DNA of 64,000 nt from Bryobacter sp964387685 (GTDB lineage: Bacteria > Acidobacteriota > Terriglobia > Bryobacterales > Bryobacteraceae), in the NCBI GenBank assembly GCA_964387685.1, contig CAYLXK010000008.1, positions 62,001 to 126,000 of the forward strand. Reading direction: 5' to 3'. Of this stretch, positions 57,191 to 64,000 are shown piece by piece; positions within the stretch are counted from its first letter, which is position 1; each line of letters begins with the position of its first letter. The position numbers and the translations under genes were made by a program. The notes beneath the pieces were generated by a model, which saw only the letters and a list, made by a program, of their open reading frames with translations, had not been told where the DNA came from and did not search any database.

Positions 57191-59173
57191 ATGATTTCCC
57201 GCCGTGCCTTTCCTCCCCTCCTAGCGGCGCCTGCGCTTTCCCAACCCGCGACGCCCGCCGTACTCCGCGTTGAAATGAAGCTCGGCAAGCCAACCTTACA
57301 GCTCCGCGGCACGCCCATTCAAGCCAGCTTTTACGCCCTCACCGATTGTCCAGGCGGCCGCTGGAGCTACGACGAAGCCCCGCGGCAAAGCCTCCGCTAC
57401 TTTGCCGAGCTGGGCTTCCAGCTTTATCAACTCGACCTCTTCCTGGCCGATTGCTGGACGGCTCCCGGCGACTTCTCCATTGAGCCCGCGCGCCGCCAGT
57501 TACGCGGCGTCCTCGACATCCGCCCCGACGCGGCCATCGTGCTGCGCTGGCACGTAAACGCTCCCGATTGGTGGAAGGCTAGCCACCCCGGCGAACTAAC
57601 TCGCTATCTCAATGGCAACTTAGTAACACCCTCCCACACCCGGCCCGTCCGCTACATCCAGGACGACCTCCTGCGCACACCACGCAACAGCCTGGCGAGC
57701 GAAATGTGGATGAAGGCCGCCCGCGAGAAGACCGCCGCATTACTCCAAAGCCTCGCTCGCGTTCCCGAAGGCCGCGCGCTAGGTGGACTGCATGTTGCCT
57801 GCGGCGTTTATGGCGAATGGCATTACTGGGGCTTTATGCGCAATGAACCCGATGCCAGCGCTCCCATGCAGACCCGCTTCGATCTCTACCGTAAAGCCAA
57901 AGGGAAAGCGCCCATCTCCATTCCCGATCTCCCGGCTCGCGCCGCTCTGGACGACGGCATCTTCCGCGACCCAGCGCTCCGGGAACCCGTGATCGATTAC
58001 TATCGCTGCCAGCAGGAACTGGTTGCCGAACGCATATTGGATCTGTGCCAAGTGGCCAAGCAGTCCTGGCCCCGTCCGCTTCTGACTGGCGCCTTCTATG
58101 GCTATTTCTTTTCGATGTTCAACCGGCAAGCCAGCGGCGGGCACCTGGAACTGCCCCGCATACTGGCCTCTCCCCACATCGACTACTTGAGCGCCCCGCA
58201 AGCCTATGGCGAACTTTTTCGCGATCCAGGCGGCTCGGGCATTACCCGGGCCTTGATCGAAAGTGTTCGCCTCAACGGCAAGCTCTTCCTGGACGAAATG
58301 GACCAGACGCCCAGTTGGCAATGGCGCAATAACGTGGACGAAGCCTTCCGGCTAAGCGATGTGCCGCTCGACGTGGCTATCCTGCGTCGCAATGTGCTCG
58401 AAAGCTATACCCGCGGCGCCGGGCTTTGGTACTACGATTTTGGCCCCGCCAACCAAAGCGGCTGGTGGAACGACACGCGCCTGCTCGCCGAAATTGGCAA
58501 GCTGAAATCGCTGCTCGACCGCTATCACCAGCGGCCCTATGAGCCCGCTGCCGACGTACTACTGGTCTTTGACACCGAGGTTTTCTATTACACCGGCTCG
58601 GCGCAGGGCACAGACGCAATTACGGATCCGCTGGCCACCAACCGCTTCGTGGCCGAAGCCTGGCGCAGCGGCCTGGCGGTCGAAACCATTCACTTGGCCG
58701 ACCTCCAAAAGATCGACCTCGCGCGCTTCAAGATCGTCGCCTTCGCCAACACCTGGCTGCTGCGCCCGGAGCAACGCCGCTTTATCCAGCAAAGGGTGCA
58801 GTCCGCCGGCCGACATCTTGTGTTCACTTACAAGCCAGGTTACTGCGACGGGGCTAAATTAGACCCGTCCTTTACTCGCGAGCTGATCGGCAGCCGCTCG
58901 GGTACAGAGCTAACTGCGGACGGCCGCGTCTGGTACAAAGCCATGCCTCCGCTTCTCCCCGCCGACTGGCGGCGTATCGCCCGCGCCGCGGGCGCGCACA
59001 TCTATAGCGAGAACGACGACATCCTCCACACCGGGGGCGGGCTCCTGCTTCTGCATACGCTGGCGGGCGGCCGCCGCGAAGTCACCTTGCGCAATGGCCG
59101 CAAGATAACTCTGGAACTCGGCCCCAAAAGCAGCGCTATCGTCGACGCCGCTAGCGGCGAAAGACTCGCTTAA
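57191..59173 (+). CDS. GH42-like secreted glycoside hydrolase
   Basis: A 660-residue exported protein with a Tat-like signal (MISRRAFPPLLAAPALS). The main part resembles the beta-galactosidase GH42 layout: a TIM barrel (YFAELGFQLYQLDLFLADCW, VLRWHVNAPDWWKASHPGE, GGLHVACGVYGEWHYWG), with GEWHYWG placing a Glu at the acid/base site, and FLDEMDQTPSW as a candidate nucleophile region. The flavodoxin-like domain after residue 450 (VLLVFDTEVFYYTG, KIVAFANTWLLRPEQ) corresponds to the GH42 trimerisation domain. The substrate is not known. Confidence 0.82.
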   Translation: MISRRAFPPLLAAPALSQPATPAVLRVEMKLGKPTLQLRGTPIQASFYALTDCPGGRWSYDEAPRQSLRYFAELGFQLYQLDLFLADCWTAPGDFSIEPARRQLRGVLDIRPDAAIVLRWHVNAPDWWKASHPGELTRYLNGNLVTPSHTRPVRYIQDDLLRTPRNSLASEMWMKAAREKTAALLQSLARVPEGRALGGLHVACGVYGEWHYWGFMRNEPDASAPMQTRFDLYRKAKGKAPISIPDLPARAALDDGIFRDPALREPVIDYYRCQQELVAERILDLCQVAKQSWPRPLLTGAFYGYFFSMFNRQASGGHLELPRILASPHIDYLSAPQAYGELFRDPGGSGITRALIESVRLNGKLFLDEMDQTPSWQWRNNVDEAFRLSDVPLDVAILRRNVLESYTRGAGLWYYDFGPANQSGWWNDTRLLAEIGKLKSLLDRYHQRPYEPAADVLLVFDTEVFYYTGSAQGTDAITDPLATNRFVAEAWRSGLAVETIHLADLQKIDLARFKIVAFANTWLLRPEQRRFIQQRVQSAGRHLVFTYKPGYCDGAKLDPSFTRELIGSRSGTELTADGRVWYKAMPPLLPADWRRIARAAGAHIYSENDDILHTGGGLLLLHTLAGGRREVTLRNGRKITLELGPKSSAIVDAASGERLA

Positions 59174-60168
59174 TTCAACTCGGTCAGCCAAGCCTTCGCG
59201 AAGGCCAGACCCACCTCGGTCGGAGCTTTACCGTTGCGGAAAATCATCTTCCACAAAGCGGACTTCTTCTCGTAGGCCGGATTGACAAAGACGGTCCGGT
59301 TGCCTTTGGACATGGTGGCGGCGCTGAAGTCCACCGTGGCGGCGGTCGTCACGAAGTCCCGCAGGGAGACCTTGAGGAGTGCGGGCAGGCTGACGCGATT
59401 GTAGACACGCTGAGCCTCTTCCTTCCGCTCGCGATCGAGCGCCGCTTCGTTCACCGGGTTGCCGTAGGCTTCGAATTGGCACTTGGCGGTGCGGAGGCGG
59501 AACGCGTCGGGCTTGGCCGCAGCCAAGGCCAGCGCTCCCTCGTAGCACCTGGCCTGCGCGGGCTCCGCCACGCTCTTCATGCCTTCCACATCGCGCTTCA
59601 ACTCCGCGAGGGGTTTGGTGTAGCGAGTCAGGTCGGCTTGCACCATTTGCAAAGCGACGCCGCTGCCGCTGGGCCCGGTGTCGCCGTTCATCTTGGCTTG
59701 CACCTCTTCGAATTCCTTCAAAAACTTCTGGTCCTGCATCACCATCGGGTTTTTTTGCATGGTGGCCATCAGTTCCTGGAAGCGCTTCATCGGATCCACG
59801 CCCTGTTTCACCGCCACACCATGGTTTTGGGCTCCTAAGCGCTGGGCAATCGCCTCATCGTGGGCCTTACGCGCCACCTCCGACATGGCTACTGCTTTGA
59901 GCGCCGGGAGCGCGGACTTCAGTGCTTCGGCCCGCGCCGCTTCGCCAAGTTGTTTATAGACCCGGACGCCATCGCCCCACAAAAGACTGGGAAGGTTAGA
60001 CCCCAGGCCTTGGGCCGGATTCTCCATCTGGGCGAGGCGCATCCAGAGGTCTCCCAGCCGCTGGATGACCAAGCGATCTTCGGTCTTGAATTCGGGAGCG
60101 AAACTTTGGGCGGGCAGCCACGCGGCCGCGGCGCAATAAACGGTCAGCAGTTGTCGATATCGCTTCAT
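59170..60168 (-). CDS. Secreted helical protein of unknown function
   Basis: A 332-residue protein with a signal peptide (LLTVYCAAAAWLPAQS). The mature part is rich in charged helices (ALKSALPALKAVAMSEVARKAHDEAIAQRLG; DQKFLKEFEEVQAKMNGD). A Pro/Met-rich section (NPMVMQDQ) and the C-terminal RTVFVNPAYEKKSALWKMIFRNGK look conserved. I do not recognise a domain. It converges with the GH42-like gene, sharing four bases. Confidence 0.72.
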   Translation of the reverse strand: MKRYRQLLTVYCAAAAWLPAQSFAPEFKTEDRLVIQRLGDLWMRLAQMENPAQGLGSNLPSLLWGDGVRVYKQLGEAARAEALKSALPALKAVAMSEVARKAHDEAIAQRLGAQNHGVAVKQGVDPMKRFQELMATMQKNPMVMQDQKFLKEFEEVQAKMNGDTGPSGSGVALQMVQADLTRYTKPLAELKRDVEGMKSVAEPAQARCYEGALALAAAKPDAFRLRTAKCQFEAYGNPVNEAALDRERKEEAQRVYNRVSLPALLKVSLRDFVTTAATVDFSAATMSKGNRTVFVNPAYEKKSALWKMIFRNGKAPTEVGLAFAKAWLTELN

Positions 60169-60211
60169 GCCTGACAGTGCGGCAAGCGGGCGCGCGGGCG
60201 AAAAAGTTTTT

Positions 60212-60658
60212 CTAACCCCGCCGGATCAGCACCACGCCGGCCACTAGCAGCCCGGCGCCGGCCAAGCGCGTGAAGCTAAAGGGAATGCGAGGGAAGCCGA
60301 GCCAACCGAAATGGTCCAGCGTCATCGAGCCCAACAGTTGGCCGGCCACCAGCAGCCCCATAAAGGTAGCCGCGCCCAGACGCGGGGCCACCACCAGGCC
60401 GCTGCTCACAATCAGGGCGCCGATCAGTCCACCGCTCCAGAAGTACCAAGGCGCGCCGAACCAGTGCGTTAGAGGCGCAAGCGGCGGGCGTGCGAGGGCC
60501 AGATAGATCCCTAGCCAAAGGAGCCCGGTTGTGAAGTTTACGGCAACGCCGGCGCTGGGATGTCCCGCCCAGCGGCCCATGGCCGCATTAATGCCAATTT
60601 GCACCGGAATGACGATGCCGGTTAAAAGCGCGCCCAGGATCCAGGTTTGTGCACTCAC
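60212..60658 (-). CDS. DMT-family transporter (DUF606/YdcZ-like)
   Basis: A 148-residue membrane protein starting at GTG (VSAQTWILGALLTGIVIPVQIGINAAMG), the typical beginning of the DUF606 branch of the drug/metabolite transporter superfamily. Five hydrophobic helices are visible, with FWSGGLIGALIVSSGLVVAPRLGAATFMGLLVAGQLL as the signature region. The frame is open 40 codons upstream, but those residues are not membrane-like and overlap the divergent small gene. Substrate unknown. Confidence 0.9.
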   Translation of the reverse strand: MSAQTWILGALLTGIVIPVQIGINAAMGRWAGHPSAGVAVNFTTGLLWLGIYLALARPPLAPLTHWFGAPWYFWSGGLIGALIVSSGLVVAPRLGAATFMGLLVAGQLLGSMTLDHFGWLGFPRIPFSFTRLAGAGLLVAGVVLIRRG

Positions 60659-60686
60659 AGGGCTACAATAGCAATCAGTAGTACAT

Positions 60687-60863
60687 ATGCCGTTGTTGGA
60701 CCGTCCGTCGAAATCCGAGGCTGATGCCGTCAAGAAGCTGGTGAAGCAAATCAACGGGATCGACGACGACCAGAACAAGGTGGGGCGCTATGTGCTGGGT
60801 ATGTTCCTGGCCGTCTTCGCGCTGGCCGGAACCTTGTTAGCGGTTATTCTGTTGAACCCGTGA
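60687..60863 (+). CDS. Small single-pass membrane protein (58 aa)
   Basis: A 58-residue frame from the ATG at 60687. The first 35 residues are charged (KSEADAVKKLVKQINGIDDD), and the last 20 form a membrane helix (VLGMFLAVFALAGTLLAVIL) ending in LNP. Coding character is supported by the clean amphipathic-then-hydrophobic layout. It is divergent from the transporter gene (28 bases between starts) with a TACAAT -10-like box at about 60665. Its last 20 bases overlap the end of the convergent coiled-coil gene. Function unknown. Confidence 0.65.
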   Translation: MPLLDRPSKSEADAVKKLVKQINGIDDDQNKVGRYVLGMFLAVFALAGTLLAVILLNP

Positions 60864-61101
60864 GCTTGGCGATTTCCGCATTGAGGAAGGCTAGGCTTTC
60901 TTCGAGCATGTCGCGATAGCGGGGGTTGCTGGCTAATTCTATGTCGCGCTGCACGCGGCTGCGGTTTAATTGCAGATCGGCCAAACGGCGATCCGCCTCC
61001 ACTTGTTCGGCACTGGGCACGGCCTGCTGGCGCAGCAAGCGTTCTTCGGCAAATTGCTCGCGGCGATTCTCGACATCTTTCGATTCCCATCCACGGGCCA
61101 T
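60844..61101 (-). CDS. Small coiled-coil protein
   Basis: An 85-residue protein that is predicted almost wholly helical, with heptad-like spacing (VENRREQFAEERLLRQQAVPSAEQVEADRRLADLQLNRSRVQRDIELA). It ends in LAFLNAEIAKLTGSTE. The family is not one I recognise by name, although such short proteins recur in Acidobacteria. It is 27 bases downstream of the rhodanese gene and overlaps the convergent 58-residue gene by 20 bases. Confidence 0.75.
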   Translation of the reverse strand: MARGWESKDVENRREQFAEERLLRQQAVPSAEQVEADRRLADLQLNRSRVQRDIELASNPRYRDMLEESLAFLNAEIAKLTGSTE

Positions 61102-61128
61102 CGTCTGTACCTCTTTTCAAAAACGGAT

Positions 61129-61461
61129 TCAATATCGGGGAATGGCGGGATCGATTTCGATCGACCAGCGATCAATGCCGCCATTTAGGCTAACGACATT
61201 TTCCACACCTTGGCGGCGAAGCCAAGCGGCGGCGTTCAGGCTGCGCACGCCGTGATGACAGTAAACAACGAGAAGCTTCTCGTCGGCGAGGGATTCGATC
61301 CGGGTGAGGCTGCCCGGAATGGTGTTCATGGGCAGGAGGATGGAGGGTTCAAGCCGCGCGATCTCGTATTCGGAGGGTTCGCGGCAGTCGAGCAGGGTAG
61401 GGGCGTTTTGAGAGGCCAGCAAGTCCCTCAGTTGCGAGGGCTGGATCTCCAGGGATTCCAT
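61129..61461 (-). CDS. Rhodanese-like sulfurtransferase
   Basis: A single-domain rhodanese of 110 residues. The active-site cysteine is C68 in VVYCHHGVRS (six-residue loop CHHGVR). LLDCREPSEYEIARLE and GGIDRWS are typical flanking motifs. It moves sulfane sulfur to an acceptor; the acceptor is unknown. The start at the ATG at 61461 is chosen from the family; the open frame continues 35 codons upstream across the divergent peptidase start. Confidence 0.9.
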   Translation of the reverse strand: MESLEIQPSQLRDLLASQNAPTLLDCREPSEYEIARLEPSILLPMNTIPGSLTRIESLADEKLLVVYCHHGVRSLNAAAWLRRQGVENVVSLNGGIDRWSIEIDPAIPRY

Positions 61462-61501
61462 GTCTATAGGATAGGGCTTAGAGGTTCGGCGGCGGCGGAT
61501 A

Positions 61502-62767
61502 ATGAAAGCGATGCGAATGATTCTGTACGCGGTGGCGTGGGCCGCTATGCTGGGCGCCGCCGACAATGTTTGGGTGGAAAGCTTCGATCAAGTTTGGCAA
61601 ACCATTGAAGATAAACACTATTCTGCGGCGGAGCTCGAAAAACTCCCAAACGGCAAGAGTTGGAAAGAAGTTCGCGGTCTTTACCGGCCTCGGGTCGAGG
61701 CGGCGCGCTCGGCAGACGAAGCCCGGGCCGCCATGCGGGAAATGATCGAATTGCTGGGGCGCAGCCATTACGCGATTGCGGGACCCGAGGCGAGCCAAGG
61801 CGTCCAGCGGCGCGCAGGCGGACCGGCGCAGCCGGGATTTAGCGTCGAGGTGGTCGAAGGCAAGATCTTGGTGTCGCGCGTGGCAGCGGGCACGCCGGCC
61901 GCCCAGGCGGGCATTCGCCTTGGTTGGGAATTGTTGCAGGTGGAGGATGTGCCTTTGGCCCCTATGCTGGCGGGCGAACGCAAGCCCATCCGGCTGCAGC
62001 AACTGCTCAAGGCCCAGTTGGGCGGCTATCACGGCCAGGCTCTGCGCTATGCCTTTGCCGGAGGACGCGTGGTGACGCTGACGCTGCCCAAGCCCGACGG
62101 CAGCACTGGCTTTGGCTTCGTGCAGGGGTTGAGCGTGGAGCGCGAGTTCCGCCGCGAGGGTGCGGCGAAAGACGTTGGCTACTTTCGATTAAGCATGTTC
62201 CTGGATGCCGTAAGGGTGTTGCCGGAATTTGAAAGGGCCGTGAAAAGCTGTGGCGATTGCCGGGGCTTTGTGCTGGACCTGCGCGGAAACCCAGGCGGCA
62301 TCGCGATCATGGCCAATGCGCTCAGCGGCTGGTTCATCTCCGAGAGCGGCGTAAAACTGGGCACTATGTACCAGCGCGATCTAACGCTAAACTTTGCGGT
62401 GATCCCGAGGCTGGAGGGATTTACGGGGAAGTTGGCGATTCTGCAGGACGGGGCCTCGGCATCCACCAGCGAAATCCTCGCCGGGGGATTGCAGAATCTA
62501 AAGCGGGCGCGGGTCTTTGGCGGCGTTAGTGCTGGCGCCGCGCTGCCGAGCTTGATCGAGCAACTGCCGAGTGGCGACCTGTTTCAATACGCGGTGGCGA
62601 ATTATGTGTCCGAAGACGGGCGGGTCCTGGAAGGGCGGGGCGTCAAGCCCGACGTCGAGGTAAAGCACACGCGCGCCTCACTCGACGCCCAAAGGGACCG
62701 CGTGCTCGAGGCTGCGATAGATTGGATCTATGGGAAATCACGCCTGCCGGGCGCTGCTGCTCGCTAG
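61502..62767 (+). CDS. S41-family (C-terminal processing) peptidase
   Basis: A 421-residue exported peptidase with a signal peptide (MILYAVAWAAMLGAA). A PDZ domain occupies about residues 110-195 (ILVSRVAAGTPAAQAGIRLGWELLQV), and the tail-specific protease core follows. FVLDLRGNPGGIAIMAN and DGASASTSEILAGGL hold the oxyanion and nucleophile region (Ser near 319-323). The usual lysine base is probably in the QNLKRARVFGG segment (K334). ATG at 61502 or at 61514 could start. It overlaps the following gene by 38 bases. Confidence 0.9.
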   Translation: MKAMRMILYAVAWAAMLGAADNVWVESFDQVWQTIEDKHYSAAELEKLPNGKSWKEVRGLYRPRVEAARSADEARAAMREMIELLGRSHYAIAGPEASQGVQRRAGGPAQPGFSVEVVEGKILVSRVAAGTPAAQAGIRLGWELLQVEDVPLAPMLAGERKPIRLQQLLKAQLGGYHGQALRYAFAGGRVVTLTLPKPDGSTGFGFVQGLSVEREFRREGAAKDVGYFRLSMFLDAVRVLPEFERAVKSCGDCRGFVLDLRGNPGGIAIMANALSGWFISESGVKLGTMYQRDLTLNFAVIPRLEGFTGKLAILQDGASASTSEILAGGLQNLKRARVFGGVSAGAALPSLIEQLPSGDLFQYAVANYVSEDGRVLEGRGVKPDVEVKHTRASLDAQRDRVLEAAIDWIYGKSRLPGAAAR

Positions 62768-63521
62768 TTTCGCTTCTTGCTTCGCGCTGGCGCAAGCGCC
62801 GCCCACCGCCGAAGAGGTGCTGGCGCGCTACATCGAGGCCAGCGGCGGCGAAGAAGCCTTCAAACGCGTAAACACCGTCATCATGCGCGGCTCGATGGAA
62901 ATCAAGGCGCAGAACATCAAGGCCGACGTGTTGATTTACCGCGCCGACGGCGGCAAGGGTTACAGCGTCATTGACATCCCCGGCATGGGCAAGCAGGAAG
63001 AAGGTTCCGACGGCGACGTGGTGTGGGAGAAGACGGCGCTGGGGCCGCGCATCAAGACGGGGGTCGAGAAGTTTCTCGTAACCTGCGCCGGCGAAGCGAT
63101 GAGCGAATATGCGCGCGTGGCCATCGGCAAGGACGGCTGCTACAACAAGGTGGAATTCGCCGGGGCCGATACGGTGAAGGGCAAGCCCGTGTGGAAGCTA
63201 AAGCTGACGCCCAAAATGGGCAAGCTGGAAGAGCAGTTCTTCGACCAGGCCTCGGGCTTGCTGGTGCAGCAGAAGATGACGATGCCTTCGCCGCTGGGGG
63301 AGATCCCGATCACGCTGGTGCTGGAAGACTATAAGCCGATCGACGGCTTGCAGACGCCGCTCAAGGCTTCAACGGTGCTGGGGCCGGTAGAGATGGCGAT
63401 GAGCTTCACTTCGATCGAGTTCAACGCGAAGATTCCCGAGCAGATTTTCGCCGTGCCGCCGGAGATCGCCGCGCTGGCCGCCGCCGACAAGAAGAAGGCG
63501 CCCGCCGCCGCGAAGCCGTAA
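62730..63521 (+). CDS. Exported outer-membrane-lipoprotein-sorting-like protein
   Basis: A 263-residue protein with a signal peptide (ALLLASFASCFALAQA). The fold fits LolA-like or DUF4292-like proteins: TAEEVLARYIEASGGEEAFKRVNTVIMRGSMEI, followed by repeated antiparallel strands with FDQASGLLVQQKM and LEDYKPIDGLQTPL. The last 20 residues are Ala/Lys-rich. Its ATG lies inside the end of the S41 peptidase gene, so the two are probably translated together. Its precise cargo is unknown. Confidence 0.85.
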   Translation: MGNHACRALLLASFASCFALAQAPPTAEEVLARYIEASGGEEAFKRVNTVIMRGSMEIKAQNIKADVLIYRADGGKGYSVIDIPGMGKQEEGSDGDVVWEKTALGPRIKTGVEKFLVTCAGEAMSEYARVAIGKDGCYNKVEFAGADTVKGKPVWKLKLTPKMGKLEEQFFDQASGLLVQQKMTMPSPLGEIPITLVLEDYKPIDGLQTPLKASTVLGPVEMAMSFTSIEFNAKIPEQIFAVPPEIAALAAADKKKAPAAAKP

Positions 63522-63675
63522 TCGTCTACCCCGCTATCTTTCGTCCGCTCGTTTCGGTATACTCCCAAGCCCGCGGGGAACTCAGCTACGTTCCACTGAA
63601 TCGACGTTTGTATGAGGACTGGCCGCCCGGGCCGCTCTTCGTTCCCCGCCTCTATGGGCCTTCAGAGAGGGAAGT

Positions 63676-64000
63676 ATGAAACGCAGAGTCTTATTGCTCC
63701 CCGTCCTGGTTGCGGCGTTGTACGGCCAGCAAACCACCCCTGTTGTAGCCACTTCGGCGTTTTACGACACCGATGACCCCGCAGCCTTTGTGGCGTTTTC
63801 CAAGTCCACTACTGTCAAGCTCTTCGAGATCATCTTCAAAGAGGATCCCAAAATACGCAGCGCGACGATGAGCGTGCGCCTCTTTGGCGGGAATCCGGCG
63901 CCCGTGGGCCGCTACCGACTCGTGGTGATCAGGGACGGCTACGCTGAGCCCTCCCCGGCCACGATCGCGACTTATTACCAGAAGCTGGGGATGACGCAAG
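63676..64000 (+). CDS. Exported hypothetical protein (3' partial)
   Basis: An open frame begins at the ATG at 63676, with GAGAGGGAA directly upstream as ribosome-binding site, and runs off the window. The first 20 residues form a signal peptide (MKRRVLLLPVLVAALYG). The visible mature part is FYDTDDPAAFVAFSKSTTVKLFEIIF and onward, with the Ig-like strand pattern VGRYRLVVIRDGYAE. Only 108 residues can be seen, so no family call is made. The upstream gap 63522-63675 has no other gene. Confidence 0.7.
   Translation, partial: MKRRVLLLPVLVAALYGQQTTPVVATSAFYDTDDPAAFVAFSKSTTVKLFEIIFKEDPKIRSATMSVRLFGGNPAPVGRYRLVVIRDGYAEPSPATIATYYQKLGMTQ

Overview
The window looks like chromosomal DNA from a high-GC acidobacterium, probably of the Solibacter/Bryobacter type. 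That is an inference from gene content. The markers are an Oar-like TonB-dependent receptor, a cluster combining a planctomycete-type cytochrome c/WD40 protein with PPC, DUF1549/DUF1553 and DUF1501 proteins, several sulfatases and glycoside hydrolases with Tat-like signals, and the run prs-rplY-pth-rpsF-rpsR-rplI. Genes are packed tightly. Many neighbours overlap by 1-4 bases, and several convergent pairs share their stop regions. I found no rRNA, tRNA, CRISPR array, insertion sequence or prophage.

Layout. 1-4.5 kb: the 3' part of the TonB receptor, a secreted metallo-beta-lactamase-fold protein and a secreted propeller-like protein. 4.5-5.1 kb: the only long gap, with a strong promoter-like sequence, a UUCG hairpin and a long leader before prs. 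5.1-11.1 kb: prs, ribosomal proteins, pth, an SDR and a HEAT-repeat protein. 11.1-11.8 kb: a FitAB/VapBC-like toxin-antitoxin pair with a palindromic operator candidate. 11.8-15.8 kb: sulfatase, dienelactone hydrolase and MscS-type channel. 15.8-23.7 kb: the cytochrome/WD40-PPC-DUF1549/1553-DUF1501 operon, then an RluA-like protein whose catalytic Asp is Gly. 23.7-34.1 kb: mixed secreted and membrane proteins, including a SLOG-type protein with four membrane segments. 34.2-38.5 kb: UvrD/PcrA helicase, signal peptidase I and a glycosyltransferase. 38.5-45.6 kb: monooxygenase-like protein, GH88/105-like hydrolase, S9 peptidase, DUF1844, a PhnP-like/RibF fusion and a LacD-type aldolase. 45.6-46.7 kb: a multi-pass membrane protein and, upstream of it, a 44-residue peptide gene made of three 14-residue repeats. 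46.8-50.9 kb: pentapeptide protein, MoaD/ThiS-like protein with a BNR-type propeller partner, and a lower-GC multi-pass membrane protein. 50.9-55.9 kb: a tightly overlapping run DUF1338 - TIR protein - sulfatase - PxpB - PxpC. 55.9-64 kb: nitroreductase, Uma2, GH42-like protein, small membrane and coiled-coil proteins, rhodanese, S41 peptidase and secreted proteins, the last one cut by the window end.

The most unusual item is the small peptide gene at 46482-46616. Its three repeats encode identical 14-residue units, apart from the last residue, yet differ at seven codon positions, and every one of those differences is synonymous. It has a well-placed Shine-Dalgarno sequence and a sigma70-like promoter, and it lies just upstream of the membrane-protein gene on the same strand. 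Other noteworthy items are the metallo-hydrolase/RibF fusion, the TIR gene coupled to metabolic genes, the SLOG-membrane protein and the RluA-like protein lacking the usual Asp.
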